Source: Monosiga brevicollis MX1
Taxonomy: Eukaryota > Opisthokonta > Choanoflagellata > Craspedida > Salpingoecidae
Assembly (NCBI RefSeq): GCF_000002865.3
Contig: NW_001865039.1
Span: 3,187,872-3,251,871, forward strand
Reading direction: 5' to 3'
DNA: 64,000 nt
Shown: positions 1-12,400 of the stretch, in pieces
Numbering within the stretch: the first letter of the stretch is position 1
How the letters are laid out: each line of letters begins with the position of its first letter
Translations under genes and position numbers: made by a program
Notes under the pieces: generated by a model
The model's database searches: none
The model's input: the letters and a program-made list of their open reading frames with translations, nothing else
Told to the model about the DNA's origin: nothing

Positions 1-1377
1 ATTGGTAAGCTGAAATCCTTCCCATGCCAAGTGAAGCAAACAGCAAAGAGACAGATACAAACAAGTACCGCAGGGTTGCGGCACATTATGGCGCGGACTT
101 GACTTTTTCGACTGTGCCTTGCTGTCTTGTTGCGCAGTGATTCTTGGCCTGTCTGCTTCAGCCGTTTATGCGGTCTTGCTTCAAGACTCGCTGCTAGCGT
201 ATGTTTGCATTGTCATTCGTCGCGCATGGTCTCGTATTCTTTGAGTCCTAGTTCTGCGCCCTTGTGCCATCTCATTTCTCCGTCTCTGTATCCGACGCCC
301 AACGGCCTCCTGAATTTGGCTCTTTTAACGCAGAACTTCGACCAGCATGAGCCTGGGTTTCATCCTGTGCCTAGTGGGCTGGCTGTTGCAAGTCGTCTTT
401 CTTCTAGTTTTGGGCCTCGCAATCAAATCGGGCTCGCCAGCGCAGGCGCGTGTCAAGCCTCAAACCGCGCAAGCACGGATCGACGGTGTGCAAACAAGTC
501 AGTGCCTGGGACCGTGTACCCTCGTTGTCGTTTGGGTATGGGCTCGAAACATGGCAGAATGTGTTGGCCTCACAAGACGGACGGTGTGCGCCATGCAGAT
601 GATGACGATTTGGGCATGCAAGAAAATCCATTGCTGGCCATGTCTCGAGGACAACTCAAGCTCGACGGGGACAATGGGCCGGGCGAAAGCATTGCCGATC
701 CGCAAATTCAGCTCGGTGGAGTAACCACTGCAGACACGGTTCGTTTTGCTCTGGGCAGCCTCTCCGACTTGCGCGTGTCCCTATGCAAGGGCACGAATCG
801 TTCTACTCGGCTTGTTAGTTTGTTGTGTGCTCATCTCGCGTTCTCGGATATCCATAGTCGGACGCGCCAGTTAAAGCGTTTAGCAATACGAGCACTATTG
901 AGCAGAGTGCCTAGGGTTTGTGGCAGGATTGACAACGCCGGGAGCGTCTGTCTCCTCACTCTTGCTCTTGGCTCTGACGATGAGTTGACACCATGTTATC
1001 ACGCAGCGTGCAAATACCATGTCTTTTATGAAACGACTTTTGTATGTATGTGCGCGCGGGGGAGTGTATTTAGCCATTGACCGAAATGACGCCGAGCGTG
1101 TTGCGGGAGCATCTCCCGCTGAAGTCTGCGAGCCAATTCAAAGTGACATACGTTTGCCGACGAGCGCCCCATCTTTTGTTGCTCTTCAATTGTTGGCGTA
1201 CGCCATCACAATATGCACAACAAACAGAAAGACGCGGCTGTATCATATGCTTGAAGCAAGAACACGAAACACAAACAAGTACATGTACCAAAATAAAATT
1301 TTTATCACCTAGAGCCTAGAATGGCGTGAAATGAGGTAAACTTTAGCTAGGACACATGCCATACGTCCACAGACACT
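1..1377. other. No gene recognised at left edge
   Basis: A reading frame stays open on the plus strand from about 127 to 1080, but it starts at TTG, its product shows no recognisable domain, and it has several competing overlapping frames on both strands. An AT-rich stretch with an AATAAA-like signal lies near 1290-1310. This may be UTR or the tail of a gene outside the window. I see no supportable coding exon. Confidence 0.35.
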
Positions 1378-3374
1378 CTACATGGTCTTGAGGCGGTTCG
1401 GTTTGAATGATTTTGGGGACGACGACAGCGACGGATTGCGATGGGACCGTATCCGTTCATCACGTTGCTGGAGGCGAAAAGAAGCATCAAAGGTCGTGCT
1501 GGTGCGCGATTCACCACGCGAAGGTGTGGTCCATGTGCGTGCCAACGACTGTTTGATCCGCTGCATCTCGCGACGTTCCTCGCGCAATCGCTCCTTCAAT
1601 TGCTCCTTCTCCAGCTAAGAAAGTCCCGGAAAAGAAACGGGGGAGGGGGGGGGGGGGGGGGCGTGAGTCAGCGCAACCAGCAACGCACAGTCAACACCCC
1701 ACCAGCGTCCAGACGTTGACAGCGGGCAAATGCGTTGGCATTGTTGTGCCGCACAGGAGCCTACCTGCTCTTGATAGCGCTTGCGCGAGAGCCAGTCTTG
1801 TACAGCCGACTGGACCAAGGTTTCACGTTCGGTCAAGAGGTCTTGGGATTCATCCAAAAGCTGCTGCCGGATTTGTTGCTCTAATTGTGCCTGTTTGGTC
1901 TCGGAGCGCTTCCGTTGCAGCCATTCGTGGTACGCCCTGTTCGCCTGTTGTGTGCTCGCACTGGCAGCACGTGAGTGTGCTGGATTGCGCCGATCTTCTC
2001 GCTGGCGCTGCCGCCGACGCTCCTCTCGCTCCTCTTCGTCCTTGCGCCGGCGCCAAGCCTCAAAGCTGCGCTGAGATTCTAATTGACGTTGCCTCTCAGC
2101 CTCTGGGTCACTGCTAGAGTTGGCGCGAAGAGTGTCTCGCATCGAACGTTGCTTGCGCGCATACCAGGCCTCAAAAGCGTCACGAGCTTCTTCACTGGCA
2201 AAGCGATGTAAGCCCTTGCCAGGGCCCGTGAAGCTGGCTGTGTGCGCTGTTTGTGTGAGCGGAGGCAGGCAGCAATGTGCGATATGAGAAGGCACAGTCC
2301 AGTCAGACAAAGTGATGCGGGGTGTGCGGAGAAAAAGCAGGTTCATGAAATATCAGGAAAGGCGAAAGCGTCTTTACCAATGCGCGTGTGGGAACGGGGC
2401 TGGGCGGCTGAGGCCGGTCGTGGCCGGTCTGACGTTTGTGCCGGGGTGGGCCTTGAACTATAGTGGACAACGAGCAAGGCGATCAATATAAGAACTGGCG
2501 CGGGGTTGACAACTAAGACAAGGGCATGGTAGGAAGGGAGGGTGTTGCCGTTGTCAGGTCTTGAAACGAACCGATGGGGTCGAGCTGATTGAGCCCGCAA
2601 TGGACGAGGGGGCGCTCGTGCAGCGCGAGTAAGGGGCGCACTATCGTCTGCGTCCTCTTCATGGTCTTCAAAGCGCAGTTCTGGGTGGACTGTTACGGCA
2701 TCGGCATCAACGACTTCAATCTTGCCGCCACGTGCGATGACAACACTCTCCCTCTCGCTCATGTCTGGCTCTTGTGAGGCAGTCGCCGCTTCAGCATTTG
2801 CAGTCATTGTCGTGGGCGGAGCTTGTTCTTCCGGTGGCGGTGCTGACGATGCTGTTACGGGTTGCTGCTGTTGCGGCAGCGGAGCGGAAGTCGATGCAGG
2901 TTCACTGGGTGCCTGGATGCCTTCGTGAGGGTCCTGCGAGGATGTGGTGACAATGGGCAGGGCTGTTCCATCTGTTTCGACGGCGTCACCAGCCTTCGTA
3001 TGGTTGCTGGGTGTGGTCGTGGCAGCAACCGAAAGATGCTCCTCATCATGCGTGGGCGGCAGATCCGATGCGTTGGTACCACTGGCGTCCTCTTCGCTGA
3101 TTTTTCCACCGCCGCCGCCACCGCTCATGTCTGCTGGGAGGCTGGAGATGATGGCGGCCAAGTTGAGACGGCCCACCAGAGCCGATGCGGTCGCCTCGGC
3201 GGCGGGTTTGACCTGTTGTGGTGAGGAGGTGGTTGCAGCCGGGGCACGGGGACCCTTGCGGCCGAGATCAGAGGGCTCGTACTCCTCAAGCATGTCTGAG
3301 AAGCGGACTTGCTTGTTGTGCTCGTCGCCGTCTGACGGAGGCGGCGCCAAGGTGTTGCTGCCGTCCTCGGCCAT
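1378..3374 (-). CDS. CCDC181/MAP9-like coiled-coil protein with W-x-x-[RK]-K repeats
   Basis: Three exons read right to left: 3374-2378, about 2246-1765 (an alternative acceptor gives 2237) and 1614-1378. Splice sites are GT-AG and phases match. The start is the ATG at 3374, giving MAEDGSN; the same frame is open upstream but has no better start. The N-terminal third is acidic and Pro/Ser/Thr-rich, probably disordered. The second exon carries four spaced motifs of the form aromatic-x-x-W-x-x-[RK]-K (FEAWYARK, FEAWRRRK, YHEWLQRK, VQDWLSRK) within a charged coiled coil, and the last exon is another basic helix. Such repeats occur in the C-terminal regions of CCDC181 and MAP9, which are microtubule- and flagellum-associated. 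That assignment rests on motif style only. A flagellar role is inference. Confidence 0.6.
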
Positions 3375-3796
3375 GATGACGAGACGGGCCGCCGGCGGCC
3401 GCTTGCGCTCAAAACTGCCGACACCAACCAACGCAACGCTAAAACTTCTTTCAAATGGGCGTACAGTCTCTACAAGGACTACAGCCAGCACTGCCTGAGG
3501 ACCACGAAGAAACCGTCGTTCGACCCCGGTGCCGCACAAGTCATCGGCGCTGCCAGCTTTGAAAAGTCCGCAGTTTGCATTAACCGCGATAAGTGTTGAT
3601 GAGGCCGCAAATACTCGACTTGCTTTGAAGGGGATGTTACGTTGTGGTGGGAGGGTTTGCTGCGATAACTGTGATTGGTGATGCATTTACTACGATTCGG
3701 CTTGTTGCTGATTTGTTTATTGTGACGTTGTCAAACAACTGCAAAAGTCAACTGCTGTTGTGTTCATTCTTGCAGTCGTCAACACAAAAGTGCAAA

Positions 3797-3818
3797 TGTC
3801 AGATTAAAATGTCAGATT
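3797..3818 (+). promoter_or_regulatory. Paired TGTCAGATT motif
   Basis: Two exact copies of TGTCAGATT begin at 3797 and 3810, 13 bases apart. They lie about 430 bases upstream of the coiled-coil gene start at 3374 (minus strand) and just 3' of the F-box-like gene. The same 9-mer recurs between genes elsewhere in the window. The function is unknown and a promoter role is inferred. Confidence 0.4.
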
Positions 3819-3845
3819 AAAAGGGAAAGAAAGGCAAAATCTTGT

Positions 3846-4502
3846 CTAGAACGCCGGAGCGGTGGTCAGCCAGGCGCGGGCGCGAGCGAGCTGGCGCTGG
3901 AGGCGGCTTTGATCGGTGGGGGTGAGCCACCGGCGCAGGGCAGGAGCACAGCGGCCCTCACAATCTTCTAGAATGTCGCCAATTATGCATCGTTGTTGAT
4001 TGAGCCATGCGGGGTCCGGCTTGATACCGGGTCGAGTCGAGCCCAACGCAGCATCGCAGCACAGCTGCACGACGTCTGCCAGGAGTGCGGTGTGGTTGCT
4101 CACGACTAGGAGGCGAACCACACGCGCATCTGCAAGAATGGGCCAGGCTTCGGGTAGATGCCGATGGTGCCGCAGCCGGTAGGCAAGCGTGGGGCCCAGC
4201 TGGGGCCAGCGCGGGACCCGACTCTCCAGGCCCGCGAGGACAGGAGAGCCTTGAGCAAGGCGAACGTCAGCGTGAAATAGCATGTCGTTGGGATCGCCAT
4301 GCACAGGCCAGCCGACCCATGCAAAGGCACGCCAGTTGATGTGCCTCAGCAGAGCGTCGACGACTTGCCGTCCTCGCCGGCACGAGGCCCGTAGGGCGCC
4401 CAGATCCGCCAGGCACAGCCAGCAAGCTACATGTTCCTCAAACACCGCATCCAATGCCAAAATGGTCCAGATCACCGGCTCCGCTGTCTCAACGGGAGGC
4501 AT
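3846..4502 (-). CDS. Single-exon F-box-like protein
   Basis: An uninterrupted frame of about 218 residues starts at the ATG at 4502 (MPPVETAEPV) and ends at TAG 3848-3846. Residues of about 15-60 resemble an F-box: a hydrophobic helix, then LADLGALRASCRRGRQVVDA, where a leucine-rich pair of helices is followed by a conserved-looking C-R-x-G-R segment and the downstream tryptophan helix NWRAFAWV. The remainder is alpha-helical, rich in Arg, Leu and Trp, with no repeats visible. F-box proteins link substrates to SCF ubiquitin ligases through SKP1. Without a profile search the call is tentative, and it could be an unrelated helical protein. No intron is needed, unlike most neighbours. Confidence 0.5.
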   Translation of the reverse strand: MPPVETAEPVIWTILALDAVFEEHVACWLCLADLGALRASCRRGRQVVDALLRHINWRAFAWVGWPVHGDPNDMLFHADVRLAQGSPVLAGLESRVPRWPQLGPTLAYRLRHHRHLPEAWPILADARVVRLLVVSNHTALLADVVQLCCDAALGSTRPGIKPDPAWLNQQRCIIGDILEDCEGRCAPALRRWLTPTDQSRLQRQLARARAWLTTAPAF

Positions 4503-4610
4503 CAAGCCGTCCCAAAAAGCTCAAGGCCAGCCCAATCCCCGGTGCTTGCTCTTTCAATCCAGTTCTGGACCACCAAACCTCAAAAACTCGCCCCATTGAT
4601 GAGCACGGCG

Positions 4611-4739
4611 AGAGGGAAAGGAGAGAGAGAGAGGAGAGACGCTTGAGAGAGAGAGAAAGAGAGAGAGATTAGCAAAGATGCAAAGGAAAAGCACAAACTA
4701 CCACATGTGAGAGAAAAGCATAAACGAGAGGATTAAAGA

Positions 4740-4777
<38 letters not shown>

Positions 4778-4851
4778 TTGATGATTTGCTTCTCTCTCTT
4801 CCACACACACACACACACTTTTTTGCTCTCTCTCTCTTTTTTTTTTTTTTT
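4611..4851. repeat. Cluster of simple repeats (GA, GT, CA, T)
   Basis: GA-rich tract about 4611-4670, (GT)n about 4743-4774, (CA)n about 4802-4818 and a T run about 4838-4851, lying between the F-box-like gene and the beta-helix gene, whose transcripts diverge from this point. The tracts are low complexity with no coding signal. Confidence 0.9.
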
Positions 4852-4926
4852 AAACTTTGACTTCCCGTCTGCGGAGTTGATCATCATCTGGTTTGAGAGC
4901 AGAGATCGAGACGATCGGAGGGGGCG

Positions 4927-7900
4927 ATGGCATGTTGGGTACAGCTGATGTTTGTGGCCAGTGCTTGGCTGGCCATGGGGCAAGGGTTGCCCATACGGGG
5001 GACTGAATTCGACCTCGCAGCAGCTGTCCGCACGGCTTGTGCGAGTTCCAGCCCGGCTCGGATCGATATTCCTGCCGGTCGGTGAGTGACAACTGTTCCC
5101 ACCTCGCCACGCCAAAGGAGCAACAAAAGCTGAAACCATGCACTCCATCCCTTTCTTGCTCTAGCCACGTTCTCCAGACCCCGATCGAGATCAACCAAAC
5201 ATGCAGCGCGGCCAGCCTATCTCTCGTGGGCGAGGCGTAAGTTTCGTGAAAAGAGTCTGCCCCAGCGCACGTGGCAAAAGGATACCGGTCCAAAGCAAAC
5301 AGTCCGAATTCAGCTGCAGCTACCTTCTTACGCTGATTCAACCTGATTCCTTGGGCAGGGGCGCAATCGTGGACGGTGGCATCGCACTTGGGGCCTGGTC
5401 ACCCCAGCCGAATCAACCCGGCATCTTTACAGCCAGTGTGCCGCCGTCCTACCCTGGTCAGGCCCTCCAGCTTTGGATCGGGGATGAGCGCATTCCGCTG
5501 GCTCGATCACCCACAATGATCTGGGAGCAGATTGCCGTACGTTGCCCGAGCCACAGATAGCCTCGCTCTGCCCCCACCCTTGACTTGCGCAGCCCAGCCC
5601 AAGTATCGGGAAGTGTGCCTCGTATTCATGATCGAGCCGGCGCTTCTGTTCATGGCCCTGACACTGGCTGTTCACAAACAAACGTGTGCTCAGCCGGGTG
5701 CAGCTGAATCTTACTGGATGCAAGTTGGTCCCAACCAGCTCCTTTCGTACAATGCCACGGCTGGCTTGCAGGTATGAAACACCCCAGGCCACGGTGGGCT
5801 GGAGCGCAACATGCTTTGCTTGAGTTTTCGTTCGCCACTCTGCTACTTGGTGTCTGGGGTTGAGGTAATGCCGTGGTCTGGTCCGTAGATGGTGGTGTAC
5901 GAGTCGTGGACAGCCTCTGTGCATCAGATCGCCCACATTGACGCTTCCAATAACAACATCTCCGTCATCAACCCGATTCCGTCCCGGTGGCTCTCCGGCG
6001 GCACGTCGGGCGCGAGTGGCCAGCGGTAGGTTTGCCTGAAAGTCCATGCGTATGATGGGGGCATTGGTTGACCCCTCTTCTTCTGCTGCCTACCACGCCT
6101 GGCTGGATACTCAACACAACCTGCTCCCCAGCTACTACGTGCAGAACGCACGCGAGTATGTCGTGGCGGGCTCGGGGTACTTTTTCCACGACGCCACCCA
6201 GGGGTTGATCTTCTACGCACCCATTGACGGTGCCGCGCCCCAGGTCCGTGAGGGCGAGTCTTTAAAACATCGCGAGGGCACGCGCACGCATGCGCGCAGC
6301 AAACGGGACGCACCCGCTCTTTGTCGTCACAGCCACTGCACTGGAAGCAGGCTCCTTATGCGTGCACTCTGAACTTGCTGCAGGTCACCGGTTACGTGGC
6401 CCTGTTACCAAGCCTGCTCAGCGTGAGCCAGTTTGCCCACCTGAATGTGAGCAACGTCATCTTTGAACACAATCGTGCCGACCTTGGCCTTTGCTTCCAG
6501 TACGTTTGAGCTTTTATGAAGCTGGGAAAGCTGCCAGGCTCGCCGCACCTGCATCATTGGTCACTTGCTTTGAACGAATGTATTGCAGGTCAACGTGCTC
6601 CTCGCAGGCTGGGGATGGTCGATATGGCCTGCTGCAATTTGCTCACGCGCAAGACGTTAATTTGAACAACATCACCGTCCGTCACGCGGGAAGTTACGGG
6701 GTGGCCTTTTTTGGTGGCTGCGTGGATGTGGCCTTGACGCATTCCAAAGTGCACGATGTGGGCTTTGGTGCGGTTCGTGCCGGCGCCGCTGCCGGTGGCG
6801 TGCCGGCGCCCACCGATCCAGCGGCCACCGGTGTCATTATCACCGACAACAACTTTTTTGACGGTTCCCACATCATCCGGTCAGCCCCTCACGAGAGCAC
6901 GCTCGTTGTCCATTGTTGCCCAAGGCCCGCACCGAATCTTTTGCTTCTCTAAACGGTCTTTAGTGATGGCTTGGTGGTCAAAGGACAAGCGATTAACGTG
7001 GCTGAATCGGTGTCTTGTTGCTCCTTTGCCGTGCGCCGTAGGGCCGGTTGTGGTGTGCTCATGCAGGCAGCCAACAACAGTCGGGTCTCACACAACATGA
7101 TCCGCGACTTTGACTATACTGGCGTGAGCATTGGTTGGACCTGGAACTACATCCCCACCGGTAAAAAGGACCTCTTGGGCTTTCCTCAACCCCAAGGCGA
7201 ATGTGTGCTAGGGCCTTATGCTGATCTTTTGCCCTGCGTGCGCTTAGCCAACACCAATAACATTGTGAGCTACAATCACATTGAGAACATTGGTCGGCGG
7301 CAGCTGAGTGACATGGGCTGTGTGTATCATCTGGGCGAGTCGCCTGGGACAGTTATCAGCAACAACGTTTGCATCAACGTCACGAGCTTCAACTACGGGG
7401 GCTGGGGCTACTACTTGGACCGCAAGTCAATGCCCCCTGCCGTGGCTGTTTTGATTGCGTTCTTTTCTCCTCCTGCCTGACTTTTGATGCCATCTTGCAA
7501 CTCACGGCACCTCCTTGCTTTTGGGCTCGGGCTAACACAGAAGCGAGCTCCAACGTGACTGTGATTAACAACGTGGCGTACAAAACAAAGTGTGGCGGAT
7601 TTCACCAGCATTATGGTGCGGATGGAAAAGAAAGAAGAAAACGAGCGCCAACGCCCGGGGGTGGGGCAGAGGCGTGTCTGACCCCACGACGACGGTGTGA
7701 TGCTTGGTAGGCATGAACAACGTGATCCGCAACAACATCTTTGCCCTGGTGGACCGGGAGGACTGCGATGCGGCTGTACGCTCCTCAGCTCATGATGCGC
7801 CAGGTATGACACCCGTCATGTTTTGTTTCTGCATTGCATGCGCTTGAACCACTGGGGCAATGTGGTTGGGATGGCAACGCTGGTGAGATCGGCGGGCCAT

Positions 7901-8851
7901 GTTTGAGGAGGAGGGGGGGGATTGTTAGCTGTGTTTGGCTCAAGACCATCGACCCTGCACTAGGCGACGAGGGGGACCGAGCTTCATTCGTGTTTGAGCA
8001 GAACATTGTGGCCGTGGACTTGGGGTTGCTCTTCTATTCCACGACCAAGAACGGGTTTGCCAATGAGAGTTTTGCAAAAAATCTTTATTGGTCTTACAAT
8101 GCCTCGGCATCACCCAGCTTTCCCTGCGACCCATCGCGCCCTTTTGGCGATCATTGGTGGCTTACCACCAACGAGGGCCTCAGTCTGGGTCAGCGGCTTT
8201 ATTCTCAAAACCGCCAGGCCAGTTTGTATCTCGATGAGCATGCCAACCTGTGTACCTGGCTGGCGACGGGTGATACAAATCAGACAGTGTGGTGCACCAA
8301 CACCACGCAAAGCGCTGCCGTGTCGGCAGGTGCAGCCAACATGCAGGGGGATGGGAACTTGTGTGTGGATGTCAACGTTGGTCAGGGCACCAAGTCACTG
8401 TGGTGTGACATGGAGTCGGCCCACGGCACGGGCAGTGACTACTTTATGATTCTCAACAATGACGCCTCCATCTGTGTGCACAACGGCACTTCTCCCTCGG
8501 TCTCGGATCATGGTAGGATTATAATGCTCGGCTCGGCCACAAACGTGCAAATCTCTACCATTGCCTCACTGAGGCCTTCACCTTCTCGCCATAGGCCCGT
8601 TGTGGTGTTCGCCAGGCGCGCCAATCTATGAGAAGACCGGTCAGCGCTGGGGTGAGAGCTCGCCTTTCCCCACGGACTGCTCCTGGAGTGATTGGCAAGC
8701 CCGAGGCGAGGACGTGGAGAGCTTGATTCAGGACCCCCGCTTCATCAACATAGCCTCGGGCACCAACTTTCAGCTTGATCCCAGCAGTCCAGCCTTTACC
8801 CTCGGGTTCCAAGCCATTGATACCAGCACGGTCGGGCCGCGGCCTCTTTGA
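4927..8851 (+). CDS. Secreted parallel beta-helix protein with inserted bulb-type lectin domain
   Basis: About 14 exons join in frame. Exon 1 from ATG 4927 encodes a signal peptide (MACWVQLMFVASAWLAMG) and ends at CG|GTGAGT near 5081. The next exons give the usual start of right-handed beta-helix proteins (AAVRTAC, RIDIPAG, a VDGG segment). Later exons carry N-rich helix rungs (NNIFDG-like, HNMIRDFDYTGVSIGW, NHIENIGRRQLSDMG, NNVAY, HYGMNNVIRNNIF) and the C-terminal block with DPRFINI, SPAFTLGF and ID. Between the helix and this block, about 8150-8600, lies a bulb-lectin-like stretch (LGQRLYSQNRQASLYLDEHA, MQGDGNLCVD, NDASICV). One intron near 7423 appears to use a GC donor (GCAAGT). Glycan binding or processing outside the cell is inferred; the catalytic site is not assigned. 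Some internal junctions are approximate. Confidence 0.8.
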
Positions 8852-9472
8852 TGCGGTGCTGCCCTAAAAGCAAGATATTGTCCTTACCGAGAAGCGTCCC
8901 CTTTTTCCTCATGTCAAACGACCAAACCGTTCACATTGGTGTTCCTCTGATGTTGATACGGGTGTTGTTGCGCTTCTCTGATTTACCTCTGTTTCTCAGT
9001 GTGGTTCAGTTCATGAACTGGTTGCCCCTCTCATCATCTCCCCTACTTACACGCCCGCCTCTGCCTCTGCCTCCATACCCATCCGAATCCCCTGAAATCC
9101 TTTTGTTTGTCCAAAGGGGGCGGTAAGCTGCATGCACGACTGGACACACACACACACACGCGCGCGCGCTGGATCTCTCAGATTTCAAATCGGTAGCCTG
9201 AAGCAGATCGGGACTGGGCCAGGGCCATCAATCGTGAGGGAAAGAGGCTGGGCTACATGGCATGGGGCATGAGACCGTACTAGTGTCAAGTGGCTTTTGG
9301 CGCAAGCGGCGCTGGTCGTTTCGAATAGGTGGGCTTGGTGGTGTTGGGCTCACTGTGATCCGTGCTATCTTGTTGTTAGATCGGTCCTGACTCAAGTGGC
9401 GTGTGACACCGGTATCTCGCGCTTCCCACCGTGTGGCGGCTTCGGCGAAATTCTCGCGTCAAACCGGCAAAC
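8852..9472. other. Intergenic, nothing recognised
   Basis: The 3' flank of the beta-helix gene and the presumed promoter of the TRPV gene. It contains a CA/CG dinucleotide tract at about 9144-9170 and pyrimidine-rich DNA. No supportable exon was seen. Confidence 0.5.
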
Positions 9473-12400
9473 ATGTCGCAACGCGAGGACATACCGCTCA
9501 GTACGTCTCTCACCAGCAGCGATCTCGTGTGTCTCTCTGTGTGTGAATGCTGTCATGCGAGTGCCTGGCTGCAACTCACATCAAGGCGCCTGATCTCACC
9601 TCAAGCAGAGTCGATCAGCCGACACAGCTCGTCGGTGAAGAACAACAGCAACGCCATCAGCCTCACAACCCGGCAACACTCTAGCGCTGCCAAACATGAG
9701 GAAGAGCGAGGTACGCGAGCAATGCCCCCCAACCCTTTGGTCCCGAACTGATTGGCCTCGTGCCAGCATCTCATCACGCTCGGCCGCTGTCGTTGCCATG
9801 CTATCGTGTAGTGCGCCAGGCCCGCGACTGGTCCACCCAAAAACAGTTTTAGTATGTGACGTGCAACATCCAGGCACAATCGTTGTTTGCAGTCCCTCAC
9901 GCCTCTTACCGTACGCTTGATACATTTCTCTTTCCACAGCGCGGCCAAGAACAACAGCGTCAGCGTGCTCAAGGCGTGGGAGGCCGGACGCTCTCGTGAA
10001 GAATTGGTATGGGCTCTTGCCTGCTTCAAACTCCAAATGCCCAGCAAAGTGTGTTCAAGTTCTCAAACTCGCCTTCTGACGTGCCTTCTTCTCGTTGATG
10101 CTTCCAGCTGAGCATCTATTTGGAGCAACGCGATGCCGTCGGCGCAACCCCGCTGCACGTAGCCATCCTCTGCGCTTCAAAAAATGTGGCTCGCTACCTG
10201 ATTGAGACGTGTGTTTTGCTCGCTTTCTACTCAAACTGGGTGTGGCTGTACTCGGACCATCCTTGCTCACAAAAAAATCGTTTCTTGCCTCTGGCCTAAC
10301 AGGTATGGCAAGGCGCTCGTTGCCGCCCAATACGACTTGTTTAACCCAAATCGACCTTCATTGTATCAGGTATGCTCTGGCATCCATCGGTTTGCAAAAT
10401 CGTTGACTCGGTACATGGGCTCTTTGTTGACAGGTCCCGGTTGCCCGAGTGTAGGGTGAAACAGCACTCCATCTGGCGATTGTGAAGCAACAAGATGAAT
10501 TTGTCCGCCTCTTGGTACGCCAAGCCCCAGCACGTTTGTTGACTTCCAGAAGACGTGTCGTGCGACCACGCTGACTCGACTCGTTTGGCCAGGTGCAAGC
10601 TGGTGCCGATGTCAACGTGGCCTGCTCTGGCGAGTTTTTCGATCAGGACGAGGCAGACAAAGGCATCTACTTTGGCTCGCGGCCCCTCCACTTTGCCGTG
10701 TGCTCTCGCCGCGCCGATTGCGTCGAGTATCTCCTCAATCACGGTGCTGATCCCGCCCTTGTGGTAAGAGTCTGATCAACGGCTTTGACCACTCACGGCG
10801 TGCTCCACCACCCGCTTGCTCACGGCGCGCGCCGCGTCAATCACGTTCTTGATTTGTCGATGGCAGGACAAGTATGGCAACAATGCCCTGCATTTGGCCG
10901 TGTGGTACGGCTACCCGGAGATTTACGACCTGCTTGCCAGTCGCAACCAAGGCTTTGAAGATAACATCCTTGTTAGTCCATCAGGCATCTGCTTCGCCTG
11001 GCCACACAATCACGCCCTGCAATTTCCCGACTGTACGGAACCAATCTAACGCCGCTATTCTGTAGGCCATGCATAACAATGAAGGGCTGACGCCCCTTAA
11101 GCTGGCTGCCGTGCGCGCTGATCGCATGATGTTTCACCACATCCTGCGCCGACGCCGCGAGCTGTCTTGGTACGGTCTGGCTGACGTGGGTGTGCAGACC
11201 GTCCTCAAGTCTCTTCTCATTTTGTGCTGCCCCCGTAGGGCTTTTGGTCCCGTCCGTGAATTCCTGTACCCCATGGACGAGCTCGACTCCCACTACGAGG
11301 ACAACGACGTCGACGTCAGCGCCATCGAGTTGCTCGTCCGTGAAGGCACGCTGGAACATGCGCAGATCTTGGCTGACCATCCCGTCATGTTCGTTATAAA
11401 ACCGATTTTGGCTGAGCTTGCCAACACTCAAGAACGATGGCGACGATTCTGAATGGAGCGCATCCATTGGTACTCACACCGGTCTTGTTCCCGTAGTGAC
11501 ATTCTGGTTGAGAAATGGGTCAAGTCTGGCCGGCACATCTTTTGGATCAGCTTTTTTGCTTATTTGACGATGACTGGCAGCGTTACCGCTGGTTTGTGCC
11601 TGCCGTCAAAGTCCTCCGCTTTGTCTTTTTGCATAGCTGAGCTTGAATGTTGATGGCTCAAGCTCGCAGTCATCTGCGCGGGTCATCGACTGCTTGAGCA
11701 AGCCCAATCTCACTCAATCATCGTTGCTCTTGCGCCCGCTCGTGCTCGTTGATATAGCACTGCTCATGTCGCCGGGGGATCCAAACGTGTACGATGGAAC
11801 TCGGGGCGACGTGCGCTTGGTGCTTGAAATCTTCTCGGCAGTTTTTGTTCTCTTGGAAACCATCTTTGAACTTCGAGGTTTGGCATCTCGCCGAGACGAG
11901 GCATGGGGCACGGCATTGGGCCTGGTGCCTTTCTAGTTTTGCTCATCCTGAATATCGCGCTTCCCACCGTCCCCTTGCAGACGTCATGACGTCACCAGTT
12001 CGAAACCACTCGCTACGTGCCGGCTCCATCGTCTTCAAGTATGCTTGACTTTTTCTAAGGCCTTTCTCACTGTATCCTTGCTCATGCCACGTCTGCCCAC
12101 CTATCCTCGTGCCTTCGGCGTGTAGCGTGGCGAGCTGGTGCTTCCGTGTGTGTGTCTTGATTGTGATTGTGCTGCGGATTGGCAGCGTTTCCAGCAACAT
12201 CCAGCGCACTTTCATGTCCTTTTTGGCTGGTGAGTACTTTGCGCGTTGTGCGGCACAAGGCAGATTCTGTCTGATGGCTCATTCTTGCTGTTGCATGTGA
12301 CAGTCATGGGCTGGATGCAAATGCTCAATTTTGCTCGTGGTATCCAACCGCTTTCCAACTTTATCCTCATGACTGAGCACATGGCCATCAACATGATGTC

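Noticed and set aside
127-1080. 317-codon open frame at left edge
   Set aside because: Starts at TTG, has no ATG near its beginning, competing frames on both strands and no protein-like motifs.
6026-6132. In-frame TAG after CAGCGG suggested a frameshift or pseudogene in the beta-helix gene
   Set aside because: A normal intron (CG|GTAGGT to CCCCAG|C, about 105 bases) removes it and restores YYVQNAREYVV in the correct phase.
11498-11590. In-frame TGA at the S1 exon acceptor read as a stop in the TRPV gene
   Set aside because: A slightly later acceptor (GGTTGAG|AAATGG) or shifted donor keeps the frame into KWVKSGRHIFW, matching TRPV S1 entry.
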